NCBI GenBank assembly: GCA_005881995.1
Contig: VBHV01000045.1
Location: 1-5,151, forward strand
Reading direction: 5' to 3'
DNA from: Chloroflexota bacterium
Lineage (GTDB): Bacteria; Chloroflexota; Ktedonobacteria; Ktedonobacterales; Ktedonobacteraceae
Length of the DNA stretch: 5,151 bases
Under the pieces are notes generated by a model that saw only the letters and a list, made by a program, of their open reading frames with translations, did no database searches and was not told where the DNA came from. A program made the position numbers and the translations under genes. Numbering within the stretch: the first letter of the stretch is position 1; each line of letters opens with the position of its first letter. Shown piece by piece: positions 1 to 5,151 of the stretch.

Positions 1-2153
1 AAAACGATCGAATCGGGATTAGCACTTATACCATCCTCAATAGCCTCAATGGCTTTCTCAGGTTCGTTCTGATCGGAGTATATTTTGCTGAGCGAGTAGT
101 AGAGATCTTCGTTATGCGGTTCTAGCTCGATAGCATGTCTGTAGCTGTCTTCAGCCTTTTCATCATTATCGAGCGCCTGATACGCTTCACCCAGGTCGGC
201 CCATGATTCGGCAAAGTCCGGTTGGATATCTACCACACGTTGATAGTGGGTCAAAGCCTCCTCAAAGCGCTCTTGCTCCGTCGCAATCTCGCCCAGGTGC
301 ATCTCGATATGAGCTACCTCAGGTGGATCATCCGTCATGGCTTTGGCCTTGAGCAAGTGATCCTCTGCCTCATCAAGGTCTTCATCCTTGTCTATAAGTA
401 CTTCGGCCAGGGAGATGCGCGTCTCAAAACGATCCTCAAGAGCCAGTGATTCGCGCAGATTCTCCTCGGCCAGTTCCCGGAAATGTTCACCACGCTCATC
501 GTCACCCTGGTCAAAGTACTTCGCGCTCAGCTCTCTATGCGCCGCTGACATGCGTCTCAGGTTCCTTGCGCGATCTTCATCTACAAGATCCGTCAGCGGT
601 TCGAGGTAGACGAGTCCACGCTCAAATTGTCCCAACATGAACAAGTGAGTAACAGCTTCCTCGTATACTGAAGGATTACCCGGCAACTTCTTGACGAGTA
701 CATCCATATAAGAGGCCGCTTGCATCAAATGCTGGAGCATTTCCAATGCATATTGCGGAGCATTTTTATCGGTCGGCTTATGCTTTCTGGTAATCTCACC
801 AATGCGGTCGATATGTTGATCTTTGATCTTTTGCAACTCTTCGATCGAGAGATTCAGTGCATTGATACCCTCGTCAGTCATGCTCTGAATTCGCCACGCG
901 CCTTCCTCCTGAACCAGGGTATAGCTTGCCCAGAACCAATGTCTCCCCGTTTCTTCGTAAACTGCAGTTGCCTGGGGCATTTCTGGCAGTGGTTCGCTGT
1001 CGATGGATGACTCATCAAGTTCGATGGACCAGCCAGCTTCGATCACCTTGTTGGTAGGAGCGCGACCTGCGCTCAACCGATTGGGAAGCCAGAGCCTGGG
1101 TTTTTGAGGTTCTCGCTCAAAGATAATGCCCGGCTCCAGGTCGATTGGATTTGCTTCGTCGAACCAGACATCACGGCGGTCCATCCACTCCTCTTGCGAA
1201 AGTCCTTCACGGAGAGGACTGTCACTGGAGAGGAGGTCATACGATACATCGAAGTCACCATTAACCCAAGACTCGACAAAGGTTGTAACTACCGACTGGG
1301 GATTTAAGTCATCTAAATCGGGGTAGTATTCATCTTCTTCGTCCTCATCTAAATCGAGGTAATCCTCACCCACTTCTTCGTCCTCATCTAAATCGATATC
1401 TTCGTCATCGGGGATGGGAGCATCCAGGATCAATTGCTTGATTAACGCTTGCTGATAGCGATAGTCCTTACTCGGCTGGGTCCCATGCCTCTGATTGGCA
1501 GCAAGCGCATCCAGGAGTAAACGGCGCCCTCTGGCTAGCGAACACTCCTTTATTTTCACTCCTGGCATTTCCGTTTCCATACGCGCAGCGAGTTTTTCAA
1601 AACTTCGCTTGCTCTGGATACTGGTGAAGAAATCTTTGACGCCTTCATACATAAAATCGAGCAAAAATCCAAGGATGCGCACATCTTTATAGTCATCACC
1701 TTGTTCCCAGGTGAGGATGAGTTGCACCTCACCTGATCCGAGTGAATCGGTCACCTGACCTCTCCAAAAGCGCGGAGGATTGCTCGGAACCACCGCCTGA
1801 ACAATAGGGGTTCGTTCAATGGGTGGTTTCCAACCAGGGTATACCCTTGCTCCTTCGAGTTGTATGAGTGAACGACGGGCTTCTTTGCGGATATCTTTGA
1901 TGGAACTCAACTCGTTGAGCGCAAGCAGGATATCTGCGGCATCGGTATGATGCTCTTTCGACAATGCCTTAAGCAAAGCCACCTGGGCAGCTTCCGGCAT
2001 GTCGTTAATGTCAGTCAGCGCGGTTTCAACCTGCGCCCCGTCGGTACTCTCATGTAACTTAGCAGCAATCTGGTGATACTGCTCAAATACTCGCTGCGCT
2101 CGCGCGGTATCTTCCTGTGAAACAGATATATGTGTCGTCTTCTTCTTTGCCAT
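1..2153 (-). CDS. Large TPR-repeat protein with acidic spacer and NTF2-like region (3' end cut by window edge)
   Basis: An uninterrupted frame runs from ATG at 2153 to base 1, giving 717 visible residues without a stop, so the C-terminus is missing. The start is supported by an AAGGA ribosome-binding site 9 bases upstream and a Lys-rich opening (MAKKKTT). Residues about 40-100 are helical and HEAT-like. Residues about 125-245 are a globular region I do not recognise. Residues 249-284 are a strongly acidic Asp/Glu spacer. Residues about 285-428 look like an NTF2/SnoaL-type fold, with an initial Phe-x-x-x-Trp helix and a closing WRIQS strand at 420-424. Residues about 470-610 resemble degenerate TPRs. 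Three clean 34-residue TPRs follow at 611-644, 645-678 and 679-712, each beginning with Pro, and a fourth starts at 713. TPRs bind proteins, so a cytoplasmic scaffold role is likely; I see no signal peptide or membrane segment. It lies 150 bases downstream of the pseudokinase gene in the same direction. Exact function is unknown; the NTF2-like call is by pattern only. Confidence 0.88.
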   Translation of the reverse strand, partial: MAKKKTTHISVSQEDTARAQRVFEQYHQIAAKLHESTDGAQVETALTDINDMPEAAQVALLKALSKEHHTDAADILLALNELSSIKDIRKEARRSLIQLEGARVYPGWKPPIERTPIVQAVVPSNPPRFWRGQVTDSLGSGEVQLILTWEQGDDYKDVRILGFLLDFMYEGVKDFFTSIQSKRSFEKLAARMETEMPGVKIKECSLARGRRLLLDALAANQRHGTQPSKDYRYQQALIKQLILDAPIPDDEDIDLDEDEEVGEDYLDLDEDEEDEYYPDLDDLNPQSVVTTFVESWVNGDFDVSYDLLSSDSPLREGLSQEEWMDRRDVWFDEANPIDLEPGIIFEREPQKPRLWLPNRLSAGRAPTNKVIEAGWSIELDESSIDSEPLPEMPQATAVYEETGRHWFWASYTLVQEEGAWRIQSMTDEGINALNLSIEELQKIKDQHIDRIGEITRKHKPTDKNAPQYALEMLQHLMQAASYMDVLVKKLPGNPSVYEEAVTHLFMLGQFERGLVYLEPLTDLVDEDRARNLRRMSAAHRELSAKYFDQGDDERGEHFRELAEENLRESLALEDRFETRISLAEVLIDKDEDLDEAEDHLLKAKAMTDDPPEVAHIEMHLGEIATEQERFEEALTHYQRVVDIQPDFAESWADLGEAYQALDNDEKAEDSYRHAIELEPHNEDLYYSLSKIYSDQNEPEKAIEAIEDGISANPDSIV
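1310..1411 (-). repeat. In-frame coding repeat of the acidic spacer
   Basis: A 24-base unit occurs exactly twice, at 1334-1357 and 1373-1396, a spacing of 39 bases or 13 codons. Its 11-base core (catctaaatcg on the plus strand) occurs a third time at 1310-1320, 36 bases earlier. All copies are in frame and encode the Asp-Leu-Asp-rich acidic stretch of the TPR protein, for example DLDEDEE. The pattern suggests growth of the spacer by short duplication or slippage. Confidence 0.75.
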
Positions 2154-2162
2154 ATCTAACCA

Positions 2163-2167
2163 TCCTT
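2163..2167 (-). promoter_or_regulatory. Ribosome-binding site of the TPR gene
   Basis: On the minus strand AAGGA sits 9 bases before the ATG whose first base is 2153. It lies within the longer purine-rich run AAAAAGGATGG. This fixes the start of the TPR protein. Confidence 0.7.
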
Positions 2168-2197
2168 TTTAAGAGGACTAATACCCTTCTTGGGACT

Positions 2198-2226
2198 ATT
2201 GTACTACTCTCAAAGAGATTGCACAA
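2198..2226 (-). promoter_or_regulatory. Possible promoter of the TPR gene
   Basis: On the minus strand TACAAT (2203-2198) matches the -10 consensus at 5 of 6 bases. It lies 17 bases after TTGTGC (2226-2221), which matches only 3 of 6 positions of a -35 box. Transcription would begin near 2191, giving a leader of about 40 bases before the ATG. The weak -35 box falls in the centre of the 22-bp palindrome, so the site could be repressed or activated by a dimeric regulator. The call rests on consensus matching alone. Confidence 0.35.
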
Positions 2227-2239
2227 TCTCTTTAGTAGT
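2203..2239. repeat. Palindrome between the pseudokinase and TPR genes
   Basis: AAAGAGATTG (2212-2221) and CAATCTCTTT (2224-2233) are perfect inverted repeats separated by two bases. The symmetry continues with ACTACT (2203-2208) and AGTAGT (2234-2239) if three bases (2209-2211) bulge out. Neither strand has a T-run after the stem, and a 2-base loop is tight for RNA, so a classic intrinsic terminator is not well supported. A protein-binding operator fits at least as well, since the repeat overlaps the possible -35 element of the TPR gene. It begins 65 bases past the pseudokinase stop codon. Confidence 0.6.
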
Positions 2240-2303
2240 TGCATGGTAAAAGCTGGCTATTTGCTCTACAAAAGGATGATTTCTCAGGGTAAATCGACAA
2301 CAT

Positions 2304-4190
2304 CTACCCGGTCGTAATCGTACCATCGCCGTTGACATGAATGGAGACGCCTGGTAATGGGCCATTACCAGGGCCGGATACATGACTAAACCCGTTCATG
2401 GGATCAAAAATTGCACCATGCGCCGGACAAACGAGTTTTTGTTGTCCTCCATCATAGTAAACCGGTACCCCTTCGTGTGTACAGGCCTTCTCACAGGCCA
2501 CGAAATTACCATTTTGGAGGCGGATAAGCAGACTCCCTTGTCCATCCGCAGGGTTACTAAAGTCATGAGAAGAATTGTTTGACTGGTTGGTATAGCCAAT
2601 CACCGTACCCGCATGCGACGGCGGCGTCGGTGTTGGTCTGGGTGGAGGTTGTGTCGGCGTGGGCGGCTGTTGCGTTGGCTGCGCAGTCGGCGATGGCTGT
2701 GCCGCTTTTGTTGGCGACGGTTTGGGATTAGGCGTCCTGGCCGGAGTTGGCGTATTCTGGGAACCTCTGGTCGCGTCAGGAGCCGGGGTCTTCCCTTGTG
2801 TACTGGTTGGGCCGGAGGTAGGCACATTGGCAATCTGCGTCTGAGCCAGCTTCATGCTTTGCGCAAAGTGGGCAAAGCTAATGCCGCCTACCGCAAGCAC
2901 ACCGGCTACAGCGCCACCTGTAGCAATAAGCGTTACTAACCGCCTGCGATCTTGCTGGACGGGATGACGTCGTGTACCTCCTTTAGTAGTCATCAGGCGG
3001 ACCGGCGGGCGCTGGGTAAACGTTCCTGGTGTAACCGTCGGCGTCTTTGCCGAAGTAGCAGACCACCAGGCAAAGGGATCAATACCGGCCAGGGAATCAC
3101 CTTTGCTGCTCGCTTGCAATCGCTGGGCATGTTGGTCTGAAGAAGAAGGCAATACCGCTGGCAGATGACCGGTAACAATGGGCGGCATCAACTGCCACTT
3201 TCCTGATGGGAGTACATCCTCGTCAAACCAGTTGACCGTGGGCGGCATTGTAATCTGTGGGTCATGCGCTAACTGCTGTGTTCTGGTCGCGGGCGTCTTC
3301 GCCGCCGCTTCCAGGACGGCGAGAACACGGTCAAATGCGCCTGCTATTTCGCCTGCGCGCTGATAACGCCGCGCCGGATCGCGCTCTAACGCCTTGCCAA
3401 CGACGAGATCGAGGGCTTGAGACACATCGGGAGAGACTGTATGCAGCGAGGGAACGGGCTGTTGAACGCGTTTGAGGGCGCTTTCCAGAGGTGTCGAACC
3501 GCGAAACGGCAGGGTACCACTCAACAACTCAAAGAGCATAATGCCAAGCGCGTAGATATCGGAACGAGCATCTGTAGGCATGCCCAGCACACGTTCCGGG
3601 GCCATGTATTCAGGACTGCCCAGGAATGTGCCGCTCTCGCTAAACAGGTGCGCCTGGGGCTGTTTGCTCTGTGCATTTCCGTGGACCTCGAGCAGCGTTT
3701 TCAGCCCAAAACCGGCAATTTGTACTGTCAGCTCATTGCTCACGAGTACATTGGAAAGGCTTAAAATACCATGCGTGACCCCTTTGCTATGCGCGTAGTC
3801 CAGGCCCGCCGCCAACTGCTTGAGGATATTCAGCGTTTGTTGAGGCGTCAAGCGAGTTTGCTGCTTGAGAACCTGCGACAGCGAAGCTCCCTTCACAAAA
3901 GCCGTCACCAGGTAGGGAAAGCCAGCTTGCTCACCAAAGTCGTATGTTGAGAGAATATTGGGATGCTTTAACCCGACAAGCGCCGCCCCTTCCTGGGCAA
4001 AGCGCTCAGCAAAACGCTCTCGCACCGCAATGCTATCGGGGAAGTTGAACGTCGTCACCATGACGGTGCGGCCCTGAGACTTATGTTGGGCCATATACAC
4101 AGCGCTTAACTGACCATGTCCAAGCAGCCGTTCTAGCTGGTACTCCCCCAGTGCCCTGCCTACCAGTTGATCTACGCTTAACACTTGCAT
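2304..4190 (-). CDS. Membrane pseudokinase (Ser/Thr kinase fold) fused to an extracytoplasmic Rieske [2Fe-2S] domain
   Basis: 628 residues from ATG at 4190 to a TAG stop. Residues about 17-290 are a Hanks-type kinase fold: Gly loop G24-H-G26-Q-L-S29, alpha-C Glu67, APE 197-199 and alpha-F Asp211. The ATP-binding Lys is Thr46, HRD reads H140-G-I, the catalytic-loop Lys is Ser144 and DFG reads G160-F-G; only Asn147 remains. Catalysis is therefore unlikely. Residues 300-415 are a low-complexity juxtamembrane region. D414-RRR-LV resembles a twin-arginine motif and precedes a membrane helix at about 419-440. Residues 457-525 are a Thr/Pro linker. Residues 528-628 form a Rieske domain with ligands C570-x-H572 and C588-x2-H591, 15 residues apart. 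Basic residues before the helix place the kinase inside and the Fe-S domain outside. A longer frame reaches TTG at 4316, but GAGGGAG 8 bases before the ATG and the kinase-domain boundary favour 4190. Signalling role is inferred. Confidence 0.93.
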   Translation of the reverse strand: MQVLSVDQLVGRALGEYQLERLLGHGQLSAVYMAQHKSQGRTVMVTTFNFPDSIAVRERFAERFAQEGAALVGLKHPNILSTYDFGEQAGFPYLVTAFVKGASLSQVLKQQTRLTPQQTLNILKQLAAGLDYAHSKGVTHGILSLSNVLVSNELTVQIAGFGLKTLLEVHGNAQSKQPQAHLFSESGTFLGSPEYMAPERVLGMPTDARSDIYALGIMLFELLSGTLPFRGSTPLESALKRVQQPVPSLHTVSPDVSQALDLVVGKALERDPARRYQRAGEIAGAFDRVLAVLEAAAKTPATRTQQLAHDPQITMPPTVNWFDEDVLPSGKWQLMPPIVTGHLPAVLPSSSDQHAQRLQASSKGDSLAGIDPFAWWSATSAKTPTVTPGTFTQRPPVRLMTTKGGTRRHPVQQDRRRLVTLIATGGAVAGVLAVGGISFAHFAQSMKLAQTQIANVPTSGPTSTQGKTPAPDATRGSQNTPTPARTPNPKPSPTKAAQPSPTAQPTQQPPTPTQPPPRPTPTPPSHAGTVIGYTNQSNNSSHDFSNPADGQGSLLIRLQNGNFVACEKACTHEGVPVYYDGGQQKLVCPAHGAIFDPMNGFSHVSGPGNGPLPGVSIHVNGDGTITTG

Positions 4191-4198
4191 TTCCTGAT

Positions 4199-4205
4199 CT
4201 CCCTC
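4199..4205 (-). promoter_or_regulatory. Ribosome-binding site that sets the pseudokinase start
   Basis: On the minus strand GAGGGAG lies 8 bases before the ATG at 4190. The same frame is open for 42 further codons to a TTG at 4316, with another ATG at 4295. I see no comparable purine-rich site before either one. The 42 extra residues match no part of a kinase fold, so 4190 is the better start. Confidence 0.72.
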
Positions 4206-4286
4206 GTAAGTTCTTTCCTCTCTGCCGTTCACATTGTTCGTGTGACTAGCAGTAGTACCGCACAACTTCCCTCCCTGACACAAGGC

Positions 4287-4316
4287 AGTGTACATAGGTA
4301 TTTTGAATTGCGTCAA
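4287..4316 (-). promoter_or_regulatory. Possible promoter of the pseudokinase gene
   Basis: On the minus strand TTGACG (4316-4311) matches 5 of 6 bases of a -35 box. After an 18-base spacer, TACACT (4292-4287) matches 4 of 6 bases of a -10 box. Transcription would start near 4280, leaving a leader of about 90 bases before the ATG at 4190. If used, it would separate transcription of the pseudokinase from the IsrB-like gene upstream. Support is from consensus matching only. Confidence 0.35.
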
Positions 4317-4376
4317 TGCAGCCTGCTTGAAGTAGGACTTGTGGGGGGACTGCTATAGGGTATCTTAACCACAACC

Positions 4377-4391
4377 AGGATGCTTCATCCT
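4377..4391. repeat. Small hairpin over the stop codon of the IsrB-like gene
   Basis: AGGATG (4377-4382) and CATCCT (4386-4391) form a 6-bp stem with a 3-base loop that includes part of the TGA stop at 4387-4385. A second imperfect hairpin (CCTGCT / AGTAGG, one G-U pair) lies at 4323-4336. Neither has a following T-run, so neither is a convincing terminator. Subterminal hairpins also mark the ends of IS200/IS605-type elements, which is one reason to note them beside an IsrB gene, but I cannot identify an element boundary. Confidence 0.35.
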
Positions 4392-5151
4392 ATGTCTTGG
4401 TGACCCCCGCGCATTTCATGCCGGGGAGGAAGCACGTCCTCCTCGTTTGGGGTAGGGGATGCGGGGATCGGTGCCAGAGGGACCAGCCGCATCCTCCACC
4501 GTAACAACTTGATGGGCTGACAATTCGTGACCTGCGCCGTTTGCGTCAGTCGCTTGTGTGTCCAGGGGTTGTGCAAACTCAGCTTGCCATCCATCGTACC
4601 GCCTACCGTTGCTTTGCCCCACTTTGGATGCTTGACCAGCGTGCCGCGTTTGATCCCTTGCGAGAGCGTCCCCCCATAGGGTTTGCGCTTGCGCCCTGTC
4701 TCTGGCCGGAAGCGATGCAATTGCCGATGATGCCAGTTGAGCGGAGCCATACAGACCAGCCGCCGATTATCCGGGGACGTCCTCCCGCCCACCGTGCTAT
4801 AGGCCAACACCCAGGCATCGACGGCATGCGCCTCCCAGACCTCAGCTAGCTTCTTACCGGTCTTCTTCAAGCCCAATTGCTCTCGCAAGGCTTTGGTCTC
4901 GTAGCCCTGCATGAGTTGCAGAGCAGCCAGCTTGCGCATCTCCTCGTAAAACCAGTGCTTCCCCACTTCCAACGGAGAAAAGCTCGTGTTCCAACGGCGC
5001 TTCCCCTTCTTCGTCGTCGCGGCAATATCCTCCACCACGAACACATTGATGGCGAAGATCTGACACAAGAACCGAGCCAGCCGCAGTTTCCACTGCCAGC
5101 GTGCTCTGGTTGAGGGTGGCAGTTTCTGTTTGCTTTGCTTGCGGTTCTGTC
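4385..5151 (-). CDS. isrB: IsrB-like RuvC-only RNA-guided nickase, RRXRR family (5' end cut by window edge)
   Basis: The frame is open from the right edge to TGA at 4387-4385, giving 254 visible residues. A TTG at 5068 is internal, because homologous-looking sequence continues upstream of it. From the edge, a basic stretch (QNRKQSKQKLPPSTRAR) is followed by RuvC-II, FVVED, with Glu at 5032-5030. The SPLEVGKHWFYEE and KALREQLGLKKT segments come next, then RuvC-III, EAHAVDAWVLA, with His at 4828-4826 and Asp at 4819-4817. Only about 70 residues separate RuvC-II from RuvC-III, leaving no room for the HNH domain of IscB, so IsrB is the best match. The C-terminal part contains KRGTLVKHPKWG and resembles the target-adjacent-motif recognition region. 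Known IsrB proteins are omega-RNA-guided nickases linked to IS200/IS605-type elements. The RuvC-I Asp, the N-terminus and any omega RNA lie beyond 5151. Family assignment is from remembered sequence pattern. Confidence 0.82.
   Translation of the reverse strand, partial: QNRKQSKQKLPPSTRARWQWKLRLARFLCQIFAINVFVVEDIAATTKKGKRRWNTSFSPLEVGKHWFYEEMRKLAALQLMQGYETKALREQLGLKKTGKKLAEVWEAHAVDAWVLAYSTVGGRTSPDNRRLVCMAPLNWHHRQLHRFRPETGRKRKPYGGTLSQGIKRGTLVKHPKWGKATVGGTMDGKLSLHNPWTHKRLTQTAQVTNCQPIKLLRWRMRLVPLAPIPASPTPNEEDVLPPRHEMRGGHQDIG

Noticed and set aside
720..1010. Plus-strand open frame of 96 codons inside the left gene
   Set aside because: The minus strand here encodes a continuous 717-residue TPR protein with consistent frame, so this frame is a shadow.
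2174..2202. Second, bulged hairpin (CCC/GGG core) near the TPR gene start
   Set aside because: Three-base core with bulges; too weak to call a riboswitch or regulatory RNA structure.
2154..2303. Intrinsic terminator after the pseudokinase gene
   Set aside because: The strong hairpin at 2203-2239 has no T-run on either strand, and no other GC-rich stem with T-run is visible.
2613..2939. Plus-strand open frame rich in Arg, Trp and Gly opposite the pseudokinase linker and membrane helix
   Set aside because: It is the complement of the repetitive Thr/Pro-coding stretch; biased composition keeps several frames open. No recognisable domain, and the opposite frame is clearly coding.
3417..3764. 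Plus-strand open frame of 115 codons opposite the kinase domain
   Set aside because: It shadows an unambiguous kinase fold on the other strand and has no recognisable motif.
4229..4245. Inverted repeat TCACA-N7-TGTGA in the pseudokinase leader, loosely like a CRP-type half-site pair
   Set aside because: Only 5 bp per arm, arms in the reverse order and wrong spacing for a CRP site; a match this short is expected by chance.
4191..4316. 42-residue N-terminal extension of the pseudokinase from a TTG start
   Set aside because: No good ribosome-binding site before the TTG, no similarity to a kinase N-terminus, and the stretch looks like promoter and leader.
4541..4849. Plus-strand open frame of 102 codons opposite the IsrB-like gene
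   Set aside because: It lies wholly opposite RuvC-III and the C-terminal part of the IsrB-like protein, which is coding; no motif in this frame.
1..5151. CRISPR array, tRNA, rRNA or an insertion sequence with recognisable ends
   Set aside because: No regularly spaced direct repeats, no cloverleaf-like or rRNA segments, and no terminal inverted repeats or transposase frame were seen; the IsrB-like gene is the only mobile-element-related sequence.

Overview
The window carries three genes, all on the minus strand, and every stretch of more than about 200 bases is coding. GC is moderate (about half). The gene types point to a filamentous soil Chloroflexota of the Ktedonobacteria. These include a protein-kinase fold fused through a membrane helix and a long Thr/Pro linker to an outer domain, a large TPR protein, and an RRXRR/IsrB-type protein, a family I recall as abundant in that class. 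This placement is inference from family memory, not from a marker gene.

Right side (4385-5151): the C-terminal two thirds of an IsrB-like protein, a RuvC-only relative of IscB and Cas9. It has the RuvC-II Glu and the RuvC-III His/Asp, no HNH insertion, and a C-terminal target-recognition-like region. Its 5' end, and any upstream guide (omega) RNA, lie beyond the window. A gap of 194 bases follows, holding a possible promoter and the leader of the next gene.

Centre (2304-4190): a 628-residue membrane protein made of a Ser/Thr protein-kinase-like domain, a juxtamembrane region, a twin-arginine-like motif plus one membrane helix, a Thr/Pro linker and a C-terminal Rieske [2Fe-2S] domain. The kinase domain lacks all three canonical catalytic residues (VAVK Lys, HRD Asp, DFG Asp) while its structural motifs remain. 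It should therefore be a pseudokinase joined to an iron-sulfur domain predicted to lie outside the membrane. This is the most unusual object in the window.

Left side (1-2153): a large TPR protein read from 2153 down and still open at base 1. It has a helical, HEAT-like N-terminus, a very acidic spacer with a short coding repeat, an NTF2-like region and at least three canonical TPRs at the truncated end. The 150-base gap between it and the pseudokinase contains a 22-bp perfect palindrome overlapping a possible promoter.

Working picture (inference): the membrane pseudokinase with its outer Fe-S domain could pass a redox or envelope signal to cytoplasmic partners, and the adjacent TPR scaffold is a candidate partner. 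The IsrB gene is probably an independent, mobile-element-related neighbour.
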